64,000 nt of DNA from assembly GCA_050185195.1 (NCBI GenBank), contig JBFWZQ010000002.1, forward strand, positions 1 to 64,000, given 5' to 3'. The stretch's first letter is position 1. Every line of letters begins with the position of its first letter. The translations under genes and the position numbers were made by a program. The notes beneath the pieces are model-generated. The model was not told the DNA's origin. It worked only from the letters and a program-made list of their open reading frames with translations, and did not search any database. This document shows positions 18,716 to 26,296 of this stretch, piece by piece. The DNA comes from CADEFQ01 sp050185195 (GTDB lineage Bacteria; Pseudomonadota; Gammaproteobacteria; Steroidobacterales; Steroidobacteraceae).

Positions 18716-18742
18716 ATAGACCCCTGACACAGTGAAAAGTTC
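18716..18742 (-). promoter_or_regulatory. Sigma-E-type autoregulatory promoter of rpoE
   Basis: On the minus strand GAACTT (18737-18742, extended by TT) is followed after 16 bases by TCTAT (18716-18720), preceded by G. This fits the sigma-E pattern of GAACTT and TCTGA-like elements with about 16 bases between. It sits 38 bases upstream of the chosen rpoE start, where autoregulation is known in other Gammaproteobacteria. Confidence 0.65.
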
Positions 18743-18798
18743 TGCCCCGTCGACGGACGGAGCATGAGCTGCGATGCCTGTCACGAACGGGGCTGATT

Positions 18799-19293
18799 CT
18801 AGCAGTTCGGCGCACGGCCCTTTGCCGACCGGCCCGACGCCTGGGCCAAGATCCGCAAGCGCATGGCGAAGGGCCGATCGACGACACACGCCCTGCGTGG
18901 CCCCCGTGGCGTTTCGAACCGTGCAAATACCAGCGCACCGAGGACAGCGCTGCCCGCGGACGGTACCGCCTCGATCGCTGGCGCCTGTGTGCCGTACACC
19001 ACGAGCCCTGCCTGCCCCGGCCGCCACTCGATCCGGCGCAGGGACCCGCGCGCACCGAACAAGATGTCCCGGCGAAGGGCCGGGATTGCACACGCCCAGA
19101 GCCCGATGATCAGCCCGCCACGCAGTGCAAGTGGCAGCCCACGCGCCGCCAGCACGCCGGCGCTCGCGAGGATGAGCCAGGCGCCCAGCGCGGCGAGCAG
19201 CCAGGGGTGCGGCCGCAGCCTGGAACACCGCTGCGACTTGCGGCCGCAGGGCGTGGCGGGCTCAGGTCGACAGGCCCGTGAGCCGGCGGGCAA
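18799..19293 (-). CDS. YgfX/CptA-like membrane protein
   Basis: About 164 residues with a hydrophobic stretch near the N-terminus (PWLLAALGAWLILASAGVLAA) and a second one (LRGGLIIGLWACAIPAL), then a soluble C-terminal half. This arrangement and the position directly after sdhE match the YgfX/CptA family, which in E. coli is encoded with the SdhE homologue YgfY/CptB. There is no ATG; the start could be TTG at 19293 (overlapping sdhE by 32 bases) or GTG at 19326. Family assignment depends largely on context. Confidence 0.65.
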   Translation of the reverse strand: MPAGSRACRPEPATPCGRKSQRCSRLRPHPWLLAALGAWLILASAGVLAARGLPLALRGGLIIGLWACAIPALRRDILFGARGSLRRIEWRPGQAGLVVYGTQAPAIEAVPSAGSAVLGALVFARFETPRGPRRACVVDRPFAMRLRILAQASGRSAKGRAPNC

Positions 19294-19507
19294 GGAGCGC
19301 GAAATCGGGATCTGCTGGCACGACACCGCCCAACAGATACGCCGCGAGCTCAGGGTCCGGCAACTCGAGAAAACGCGCGAACGCCGCCTGTTCGCCGCTT
19401 GACGCGCCCGGGAACTGCGCCTGCAGGTACCGCTCGAGCAGCAGGTCGAGTTCCTTCATGCCGCGGCGACAGTGCCAGCGCAGGCGCGGCGCGTCGGACC
19501 CGCCCAC
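19262..19507 (-). CDS. sdhE: Succinate dehydrogenase flavinylation factor SdhE
   Basis: 81-residue all-helical protein that promotes covalent FAD attachment to SdhA. The signature RGMKELD, the RGxxE motif, is at 15-21, preceded by LRWHCR and followed by LLLERYL. It starts with a GTG at 19507, one base after the sdhB stop, so it is the last assembly gene of the operon. The protein's C-terminus (LPDPELAAYLLGG) matches the family. Confidence 0.95.
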   Translation of the reverse strand: MGGSDAPRLRWHCRRGMKELDLLLERYLQAQFPGASSGEQAAFARFLELPDPELAAYLLGGVVPADPDFALLARRLTGLST

Positions 19508-19508
19508 G

Positions 19509-20294
19509 TCAGTGCTGGCGCTCGGCGAGCAGCTTCTTGATTTCGGCGATTGCCTTGGCGGGGTTCAGGTCCTTCGGGCAGGCCTCGGTGCAATTCATGA
19601 TCGTATGGCAGCGATAGAGCTTGAACGGGTCCTCGAGTTCGTCGAGGCGCTCGCCCGTCGCTTCGTCGCGGCTATCCACGATCCAGCGGTAGGCAGAGAG
19701 CAGCGCCGCGGGGCCGAGATAACGATCGGAATTCCACCAGTAGCTCGGGCAGGACGTGGAACAGCAGGCGCACATGATGCAGGCCGAAGGTCGGTCGATC
19801 TTCTCCTGCTCCGCCTTGGTCTGCAGCCGTTCGCGATCCGGCGGCGCCGGCGTGCGGGCCTGCAGCCAGGGCTTCACGGCGGCGTACTGCGCGTAGAACT
19901 GCGTGAGGTCAGGCACCAGGTCCTTCACGACCGGCATGTGCGGCAACGGATAGATCGTGACGTCGCCCTTGATGTCGCCGCAGGCCCTGGTGCAGGCGAG
20001 CGTGTTCAGGCCGTCGATGTTCATCGCGCAGCTGCCGCAGATGCCCTCGCGGCAGGAGCGGCGGAAGGTCAGCGTGCTGTCGACCTCGTTCTTGATCTTG
20101 ATGAGCGCGTCGAGAACCATCGGCCCGCAGGCAGCCATGTCGAGTTCGTAGGTGTCGAGCCGCGGGTTCTCGCCGCCGTCCGGGTCGAAGCGGTAGATGC
20201 GAAACGTGCGCGGCTTCTTCGCGCCGGCGGGGGCCTTGAAAACCTTGCCGTCGCGCCGCACGCGCGAATTGGGCGGGAGGCGGAACGTCGACAT
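19509..20294 (-). CDS. sdhB: Succinate dehydrogenase iron-sulphur subunit
   Basis: Passes electrons from FAD to ubiquinone through three iron-sulphur clusters. The 260-residue protein has the [2Fe-2S] motif CREGICGSCAMNIDG, the [4Fe-4S] motif CIMCACCSTSCPSYWW and the [3Fe-4S] motif CHTIMNCTEACPKDLNP. A GGAGA ribosome site precedes the ATG, 76 bases after sdhA. That 76-base gap contains repeated GCCCGT-type sequence but no gene. The length is slightly above the E. coli 238 because of an N-terminal extension. Confidence 0.98.
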   Translation of the reverse strand: MSTFRLPPNSRVRRDGKVFKAPAGAKKPRTFRIYRFDPDGGENPRLDTYELDMAACGPMVLDALIKIKNEVDSTLTFRRSCREGICGSCAMNIDGLNTLACTRACGDIKGDVTIYPLPHMPVVKDLVPDLTQFYAQYAAVKPWLQARTPAPPDRERLQTKAEQEKIDRPSACIMCACCSTSCPSYWWNSDRYLGPAALLSAYRWIVDSRDEATGERLDELEDPFKLYRCHTIMNCTEACPKDLNPAKAIAEIKKLLAERQH

Positions 20295-20370
20295 CAGCGA
20301 ATCTCCAGATAGACGGGCAACGGGCAGCGGGCTTCGCGCGACGGGCGAAGGGCAAGACCGGCGCGCGCCA

Positions 20371-22155
20371 TCAGTACACCCTCGCCTTCGGTGGCACCGT
20401 CTCCACGTCGCGCGTCAGCGTCTCGAGGTGCACCTTGCGGTAGTCGATCGCCGGGCGGCCGGCCGCGTCGACGCGGATCAACGTGTGCTTCATCCACTCG
20501 CTGTCGTTGCGGTCGGGGAAGTCCTCGCGCGCGTGCGCGCCGCGGCTTTCCTTGCGGTTCTCCGCCGCGTTGATCGTGGCGACGGCCTGGCCGAGCAGGT
20601 TCTCGAGCTCGAGCGTCTCGATGAGGTCGGTGTTCCACACGAGCGAGCGGTCGGCGATGCGCACGTCGGCGAAGGAAGCGAAGGTCTTCGCCAGCTTCTG
20701 GCAACCGTCGCGCAACGATTCGCCGGTGCGGAACACCGAGGCATCCGCCTGCATGATCCGCTGCATCTCGAGGCGGATTTCCGCCGTCGACCGCGACCCC
20801 TTGGCATGGCGCAGGCGATCGATGCGCGCCACCGCGAAATCGCCCGCGTCCTGCGCGAGCGGCCGGTGGCGCTCGCCCGGCTTCACGAGCGTCGCGATGT
20901 GGCGTGCCGCCTCGCGGCCGAAGATCACGATGTCGAGCAGCGAATTCGAGCCGAGGCGGTTCGCACCGTGCACCGACACGCAGGCGGCCTCGCCGGCCGC
21001 GAACAGGCCCGGCACGATCGAGTCGGGGTTGCCGTCCTTCACGGTGACCACTTCGCCGTGGTACGTGCAGGGGATGCCGCCCATGTTGTAGTGCACGGTC
21101 GGCTGCACCGGGATGGGCTCTTTCGTCACGTCGACGGCCGCGAAGATCCGCGCCGTGTCCGCGATGCCCGGCAGGCGCTCGTGGATCACCTCGGGCCCGA
21201 GGTGCTCGAGGTGCAGGTGGATGTGGTCGCGATGTTCGCCGACGCCGCGCCCCTCGCGCACTTCGATCGTCATCGAGCGGCTGACGACGTCGCGCGAGGC
21301 GAGGTCCTTCGCGTTCGGCGCGTAGCGCTCCATGAAGCGCTCGCCCTTCGAGTTCGTGAGGTAGCCGCCCTCGCCGCGCGAGCCTTCGGTGATGAGGCAG
21401 CCCGCGCCGTAGATGCCGGTCGGATGGAACTGCACGAACTCCATGTCCTGCAGCGGCAGGCCCGCGCGCAGCGCCATGCCGCCGCCATCACCCGTGCAGG
21501 TGTGTGCCGACGTGCAGGTGAAATATGCGCGGCCGTAACCGCCCGTCGCGAGGATCACCGCGTGGGCGCGATAACGATGCAGCCGGCCCGTCGCGAGGTC
21601 GATCGCCACGACGCCGCGGCACTCGCCGTTCTCCATGATGAGGTCGACGGCGAAATACTCGACGTGGAACTCGGCATTCCTGCGGATCGACTGCTGGTAG
21701 AGCGCGTGCAGCATCGCGTGGCCGGTGCGGTCGGCGGCGGCGGCCGTGCGTTGCGCGATGCCCTGGCCGTAATGCGTGGTCATGCCGCCGAAGGGCCGCT
21801 GGTAGATGCGGCCGTCCTCGGTGCGCGAGAACGGCACCCCGTAGTGCTCGAGCTCGATCACCGCGGCAGGGGCCTCCTTGCACATGAACTCGATCGCATC
21901 CTGGTCGCCGAGCCAGTCGGAGCCCTTGATCGTGTCGTAGAAATGGAAGCGCCAGTCGTCCTCGCCCATGTTGCCGAGCGCGGCGCTGATGCCGCCCTGC
22001 GCCGCGACGGTGTGGCTGCGCGTCGGGAAGACCTTGGTGATGCAGGCCGTGCTGAGGCCCGCTTCCGCGAGCCCGAGCGTGGCGCGCAGCCCCGCGCCGC
22101 CGGCGCCGACGACGACGACGTCGTAGCTGTGGTCGATGAAGGCGTAGTCGCTCAT
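20371..22155 (-). CDS. sdhA: Succinate dehydrogenase flavoprotein subunit
   Basis: Catalytic subunit with covalently bound FAD, oxidising succinate to fumarate. The 594 residues begin with the Rossmann motif VVVVGAGGAGLRATLGL, followed by KVFPTRSHTVAAQGG, which contains the FAD-linking histidine (SHT). HPTGIYGAGCLITEG and the C-terminal helical domain are present. ATG 22155 overlaps the sdhD stop by four bases. It is one of the most confident calls in the window. Confidence 0.99.
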   Translation of the reverse strand: MSDYAFIDHSYDVVVVGAGGAGLRATLGLAEAGLSTACITKVFPTRSHTVAAQGGISAALGNMGEDDWRFHFYDTIKGSDWLGDQDAIEFMCKEAPAAVIELEHYGVPFSRTEDGRIYQRPFGGMTTHYGQGIAQRTAAAADRTGHAMLHALYQQSIRRNAEFHVEYFAVDLIMENGECRGVVAIDLATGRLHRYRAHAVILATGGYGRAYFTCTSAHTCTGDGGGMALRAGLPLQDMEFVQFHPTGIYGAGCLITEGSRGEGGYLTNSKGERFMERYAPNAKDLASRDVVSRSMTIEVREGRGVGEHRDHIHLHLEHLGPEVIHERLPGIADTARIFAAVDVTKEPIPVQPTVHYNMGGIPCTYHGEVVTVKDGNPDSIVPGLFAAGEAACVSVHGANRLGSNSLLDIVIFGREAARHIATLVKPGERHRPLAQDAGDFAVARIDRLRHAKGSRSTAEIRLEMQRIMQADASVFRTGESLRDGCQKLAKTFASFADVRIADRSLVWNTDLIETLELENLLGQAVATINAAENRKESRGAHAREDFPDRNDSEWMKHTLIRVDAAGRPAIDYRKVHLETLTRDVETVPPKARVY

Positions 22156-22538
22156 CCGAAACTCCGCAAGGCGATCCGCAGCACGGCAAGCGCCGCGGTC
22201 GCGGCGATCAGCACATGCGCAAAAGTGCTGGCGAGCAGCAGCACGGGCTTCGCGTGCCTGCCATGCACGTAATCCTCGATCACGACCTGCACGCCGAGCT
22301 GCGAATGCCAGGCGGCGGCGATCACGAGCAGGAAGAGCAGCACCGGGTTCGCGCCGTGCGCGACCCACGCGACGACGCTCGCATGATCGGTGAGCGGCAG
22401 GCGCACGATCGAGACGACGAACCAGATCGTGAGCACGACGAGTGCCACGGCGGTCGCCCGCTGCACGGTCCAGTGATGCGCGCCTGCGTGGGCCGAACCG
22501 AGGCCGAGGACGCGGCCGAGCGGGGTGCGCAGGCTCAC
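22152..22538 (-). CDS. sdhD: Succinate dehydrogenase membrane anchor SdhD
   Basis: 128-residue membrane anchor with three hydrophobic helices (ATAVALVVLTIWFVVSIV, ANPVLLFLLVIAAAWHSQL, LLLASTFAHVLIAATAALAV). The WHSQLGVQVVIEDYVHG segment is characteristic of SdhD and holds the heme/quinone-site residues. Translation begins with a GTG that overlaps the sdhC stop as GTGA, and it ends overlapping sdhA, so the whole block is translationally coupled. Confidence 0.92.
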   Translation of the reverse strand: MSLRTPLGRVLGLGSAHAGAHHWTVQRATAVALVVLTIWFVVSIVRLPLTDHASVVAWVAHGANPVLLFLLVIAAAWHSQLGVQVVIEDYVHGRHAKPVLLLASTFAHVLIAATAALAVLRIALRSFG

Positions 22539-22927
22539 GGCGCCGCCCCGCTGCGCGCCAGCAGCAGCCACCCGAGCGCCGCGAACAGCACGAGGGTCGC
22601 GACGATCGTCATGCGGTAGCTGCGCCGCGCCTCGCGCTTCTCGAGGCCGTAGATCAGGTCCCAGGCGAGATGGCGGATGCCGTTGAACAGGTGGTAGCAG
22701 AACGCGAGCAGCCAGAGCGCCAGCAGTCCCCTGAAGAACGCACCCGACAGCACGGCCACGGTGGACGCGTACGCACCCGCGCCATTGGCCGCCGCGACGA
22801 GCCACGCCACGAACACCAGCAGGCCGGCGGACAGCGCGAGCCCCGTGAGGCGGTGCGCGAAAGAACCGATCATCGTGTACTGGTAGCGGTACACGGTTGC
22901 GTGCGGCGAAAGCGGCCGTTGGCGCAT
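22535..22927 (-). CDS. sdhC: Succinate dehydrogenase cytochrome b556 subunit SdhC
   Basis: 130-residue membrane subunit. The N-terminal RPLSPHATVYRYQYTMIGSF and the following AHRLTG are the family signature, and GIRHLAWD carries the heme-binding histidine. Three membrane helices are visible. ATG 22927 has GGGAGA upstream; an ATG at 22945 is also in frame but lacks a good ribosome site. The SDHAF4-like gene ends 14 bases upstream. Confidence 0.95.
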   Translation of the reverse strand: MRQRPLSPHATVYRYQYTMIGSFAHRLTGLALSAGLLVFVAWLVAAANGAGAYASTVAVLSGAFFRGLLALWLLAFCYHLFNGIRHLAWDLIYGLEKREARRSYRMTIVATLVLFAALGWLLLARSGAAP

Positions 22928-22941
22928 GTGATCTCCCTGGA

Positions 22942-23091
22942 TCAAAAGTCGATGCAGCGGCCGTTCCGCTCCCAGTCGCCGTAACGGGTGGGGTCGGGTC
23001 CGGGCGGCCCGCCGATCTCGCGCGGGGCAGGTTGCGGCGCTGGCGCGGTCTCGTTCGACGTGTCGTTGGAAGGATCGGCCGGCTGCGGCAT
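22942..23091 (-). CDS. SDHAF4/DUF1674-like succinate dehydrogenase assembly factor
   Basis: 49-codon gene at the head of the sdh operon. The C-terminal half reads REIGGPPGPDPTRYGDWERN followed by GRCIDF, the full signature of the DUF1674 family, the bacterial relatives of mitochondrial SDHAF4, which binds flavinylated SdhA and guards it until it meets SdhB. The N-terminal half is Pro/Ala/Thr rich and probably disordered. It ends 14 bases before the sdhC start. Its functional role in bacteria is inferred from the mitochondrial protein. Confidence 0.85.
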   Translation of the reverse strand: MPQPADPSNDTSNETAPAPQPAPREIGGPPGPDPTRYGDWERNGRCIDF

Positions 23092-23111
23092 GGCTGCGGA
23101 ATTCTGCCAGA

Positions 23112-23117
23112 ATTATC
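23112..23117 (-). promoter_or_regulatory. Possible -10 element of the sdh operon
   Basis: GATAAT (five of six matches to TATAAT) lies 20 bases upstream of the SDHAF4-like start on the minus strand, in the 57-base divergent gap with ygfZ. No convincing -35 element is visible 17 bases further upstream. Confidence 0.3.
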
Positions 23118-23148
23118 CCTTTCCCTCCACCCGGTGCGCCACGGCGGC

Positions 23149-23964
23149 ATGGACAATTCGCAACTGCTGTACGGACATTGCCAGCTCGACGACCTCGGCG
23201 TGCTCGCCGTGCGCGGTCGCGACGCGAGCGTATTCCTGCAAGGCCAGTTGTCGCAGGACATGACGCGGCTCGCGCCCGGCCGCGCGAGCTTCGCCGGCTG
23301 CCACACGCCGCAGGGGCGCGTCCTGGCCGTGCTGCGCCTGCTGGTCGCCGACGATGGTTACCATTGCATCCTGCCGACGGACCTCGTCGAGCCGCTCGCC
23401 GCGCACCTGCGAAAATACATCCTGCGCGCGAAGGTCACGCTCACCGACGAACGGGGCACGCTGCGGGTGATCGGCGAAGCCCAGGGCGAAGCGCGCACGT
23501 TGCGCGTGGCGACGCCCGGCGACGGCGGATCGATCGCGCACGCGGCCTGGCGCCGCCAGGACATCGCCGCCGGCCTGCCGCAAGTCTATCGCGCCACGAG
23601 CGAAGTATTCGTCGCGCAGATGCTGAACCTCGATTGTGTCGCCGGCATCGCGTTCGACAAGGGCTGCTACACGGGCCAGGAAATCATCGCCCGCGCCCAC
23701 TATCGCGGCCGCGTGAAGCGGCGCATGCAGCGCTTTCGCACCACGGCACGGCCGCCTGCCCCACTCGTCCCCGGGGTAGCCGGCACGCTCGCCGACGGGC
23801 GCCCGTTCCAGGTCGTCGACGCCGTGTCGCTCGAGGACGGCCGCGTGGAATTCCTCGCCGTCGCGCCGCTCGTCGTCGCGCCGCCCACGCCTGCACCCGT
23901 GGAAGCGGGCGCGGCGCCTATCGAGGCAGAGACCCTTCCCCTGCCGTACGCGTTGCCGGATTGA
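23149..23964 (+). CDS. ygfZ: Folate-binding protein YgfZ
   Basis: Tetrahydrofolate-binding protein that supports iron-sulphur cluster enzymes; it resembles the glycine-cleavage T protein. The 271-residue protein carries the defining motif KGCYTGQE at 171-178 with C173, and near the N-terminus VFLQGQLSQDM. Its position divergent to the sdh operon fits a role in iron-sulphur maturation. The last 47 bases overlap the end of murI on the other strand. Confidence 0.95.
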   Translation: MDNSQLLYGHCQLDDLGVLAVRGRDASVFLQGQLSQDMTRLAPGRASFAGCHTPQGRVLAVLRLLVADDGYHCILPTDLVEPLAAHLRKYILRAKVTLTDERGTLRVIGEAQGEARTLRVATPGDGGSIAHAAWRRQDIAAGLPQVYRATSEVFVAQMLNLDCVAGIAFDKGCYTGQEIIARAHYRGRVKRRMQRFRTTARPPAPLVPGVAGTLADGRPFQVVDAVSLEDGRVEFLAVAPLVVAPPTPAPVEAGAAPIEAETLPLPYALPD

Positions 23965-24787
23965 GATCGACGAGTTCGACCTGTTCCGCGCCGATCGCCT
24001 CGCCGAGGAACGCGCTGCCGACTCGCGCGAATCGGTCGGGGGCATCGGTTGCCAGCAGTGCCAGCCGACCGCTGCCGTGCTTGCGCGGTTCGAGGTCCTG
24101 CATCAGCCGGCATGCCGCCTGCGCCACCGTCGATGCCGAGTCGACGATCGCGACCTGCCCGCCCACGACGGCGCGGATCGGCTCGACCAGCATCGGGAAA
24201 TGGGTGCAACCGAGCACGATCGTGTCGGGCGCGTCGCCGTCGGCGCGCTCGAACGCATCCCCGAGATAGCGGCGCGCGGCCGCCATCGGGACGGCCCCGC
24301 TCGTCCAGCCCTCCTCCGCGAGCGCCACGAAGACCTGGCAGGCCACGGCGCTGACGCGAACGTCGGGACGCAGCGCGTGGATCGCGGCCTGGTAGGCGCC
24401 GCCGTGCACGGTGCCGTCGGTCGCAATCACGGCGACATGGCCATTGCGCGTGGCTGCACAGGCCGCGGCGGCACCGGGCCCGACCACGCCGAGCACCGGC
24501 AGGGCGGGAAAGGTGGCACGCAGCGCGGGCAACGCCACGGCCGACGCGGTATTGCAGGCGACGACGAGGCACTTGATGCCGCGTTCGACGAGCAGGCGCG
24601 AGGCCTGCAGCGCGTAACGGGCGACGGTGTCGCCGCTCTTCGTGCCGTAGGGCAGGCGGGCCGTGTCGCCGAGATAGAGGAAATCCTCCCGCGGCAGCGC
24701 CTCGCGCAGCGCCCGCAGCACCGTGAGGCCGCCGACCCCCGAATCGAACACGCCGATCGGCGCGTCGCGCGAGCGCCGCAGACCCAC
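23918..24787 (-). CDS. murI: Glutamate racemase MurI
   Basis: Makes D-glutamate for peptidoglycan. The 289-residue protein has FDSGVGGLTVLRALR (catalytic region near D15), VVACNTASAVALP with the first catalytic cysteine, and VLGCTHFPMLVEP with the second. It begins with GTG at 24787, eight bases after the lysS stop, preceded by GAGGG. The C-terminus runs past the usual end (VELVDL) by about 14 residues, into the antisense overlap with ygfZ. Confidence 0.95.
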   Translation of the reverse strand: MGLRRSRDAPIGVFDSGVGGLTVLRALREALPREDFLYLGDTARLPYGTKSGDTVARYALQASRLLVERGIKCLVVACNTASAVALPALRATFPALPVLGVVGPGAAAACAATRNGHVAVIATDGTVHGGAYQAAIHALRPDVRVSAVACQVFVALAEEGWTSGAVPMAAARRYLGDAFERADGDAPDTIVLGCTHFPMLVEPIRAVVGGQVAIVDSASTVAQAACRLMQDLEPRKHGSGRLALLATDAPDRFARVGSAFLGEAIGAEQVELVDLNPATRTAGEGSLPR

Positions 24788-24795
24788 GCCCGCCC

Positions 24796-26292
24796 TCAGG
24801 CTTCCGGCCGCAGGTGCGGGAACAGCAGCACGTCGCGGATCGACGGCGAGTCGGTGAAAAACATCACGAGGCGGTCGATGCCGATGCCGAGGCCGGCGGT
24901 CGGCGGCATCCCATACTCCAGCGCCCGCACGTAGTCGGCATCGTAGAACATCGCCTCCTCGTCGCCCGCTTCCTTGCGCGCGACCTGCGCGCGAAAGCGC
25001 GCGGCCTGGTCCTCCGGGTCGTTCAGCTCGGAGAATCCGTTCGCGAGTTCGCGGCCCGCCACGAAGAACTCGAAGCGGTCGGTGATGAAGGGATCCGCAT
25101 CGTTCGCGCGCGACAGCGGCGAAACCTCGGCCGGGTAGGCATACACGAAGGTGGGGTCGAGGTAGGTGTGCTCCGCGGTCTTCTCGAAGATCTCGATCTG
25201 CAGCTTGCCCGCGCCGTCGTGCTTGCCGACCGGGATGCCGAGGCCCTCGCACCAGCGCCGCAGGTAGGGCACGTCGCGCAGCGACAGCGGGTCGATGCCC
25301 GGATTGTGCGCGAGGATCGCGTCCTCGATCGTGACACGGCGAAACGGCGCGTCGAGGTCGTAGGCGCGGCCCTGGTACTCGAACTGCCGCGCGCCGAGCA
25401 CCGTGTCGGCGACACCCCGCATCACGCGCTCGACGAGATCCATCAGGTCGCGATAGTCCGCGTAGGCCCAGTACAGCTCGAGCATCGTGAACTCGGGGTT
25501 GTGCTGCGTGGAGAGCCCCTCGTTCCTGAAGTTGCGGTTCACCTCGTACACGCGCTCGAGGCCGCCCACGACGAGCCGCTTGAGGTAGAGCTCCGGCGCG
25601 ATGCGCAGGTACATGTCGAGGTCGAGCGCATTGTGGTGCGTGACGAACGGCCGCGCCGCGGCGCCGCCGGGGATCGGCTGCATCATCGGCGTCTCGACTT
25701 CCATGAAGTCCATCGCGTCGAGGAATCCGCGCAGGTAGCGGATGATCGCCACCCGCCGCGCGAAGACCGCGCGGCTCGCGTCGTTGACGATGAGGTCGAC
25801 GTAACGCTGCCGGTAGCGCGTTTCGGTGTCCGCGAGCCCGTGCCACTTGTCCGGCAGCGGCCGCAGCGACTTCGCGAGCAGGCGCACGGACGTCGCGCGC
25901 ACCGAGAGCTCGCCGGTCTTCGTGCGAAACAGCGGCCCCTCGGCGCCGAGGATGTCGCCGACGTCCCAGCCTTTCCAGGCGTCGTAGGCGTCGCCGAGCG
26001 TCGCCTGCTGCAGGAACACCTGGATGCGGCCGCTGCGGTCCGCGAGCTTCGCGAAACTCGCCTTGCCCATGACGCGCTTGGCCATCAGGCGCCCGCCGAC
26101 CCGCACCGTCACGGGGTTCGCCTCGAGCCACTCGGCGCTCTTGTCGCCCCACGACGCCTCGACCTGCGCGGCGAGCGCGTCGCGCCGGAAGTCGTTCGGA
26201 AAGGCCGGCGTGCCGCCGCGCAATGCGGCGAGCTTCGCCCGCCGTTCCGCGATCAGCCGGTTCTCGTCGCCCGTCGTCTCGTCGCTTGCCAC
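24796..26292 (-). CDS. lysS: Lysyl-tRNA synthetase, class II
   Basis: 498-residue class II aminoacyl-tRNA synthetase that charges tRNA-Lys. It has an N-terminal OB anticodon-binding domain (VRVGGRLMAKRVMGKASFAKL) and the class II motifs: motif 1 region ending FMEVETPMMQPIPGGA, motif 2 RNFRNEGLSTQHNPEFTMLE and motif 3 GMPPTAGLGIGIDRLVM. It starts four bases downstream of prfB, the standard prfB-lysS pairing. Confidence 0.98.
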   Translation of the reverse strand: MASDETTGDENRLIAERRAKLAALRGGTPAFPNDFRRDALAAQVEASWGDKSAEWLEANPVTVRVGGRLMAKRVMGKASFAKLADRSGRIQVFLQQATLGDAYDAWKGWDVGDILGAEGPLFRTKTGELSVRATSVRLLAKSLRPLPDKWHGLADTETRYRQRYVDLIVNDASRAVFARRVAIIRYLRGFLDAMDFMEVETPMMQPIPGGAAARPFVTHHNALDLDMYLRIAPELYLKRLVVGGLERVYEVNRNFRNEGLSTQHNPEFTMLELYWAYADYRDLMDLVERVMRGVADTVLGARQFEYQGRAYDLDAPFRRVTIEDAILAHNPGIDPLSLRDVPYLRRWCEGLGIPVGKHDGAGKLQIEIFEKTAEHTYLDPTFVYAYPAEVSPLSRANDADPFITDRFEFFVAGRELANGFSELNDPEDQAARFRAQVARKEAGDEEAMFYDADYVRALEYGMPPTAGLGIGIDRLVMFFTDSPSIRDVLLFPHLRPEA

Positions 26293-26296
26293 GCTG

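Noticed and set aside
18717..18765. Longer RpoE with additional N-terminal residues from ATG 18717 or 18765
   Set aside because: The added residues (SLCQG, SMWSRCHSP) are not sigma-like, and the ATG at 18717 overlaps the putative -10 element.
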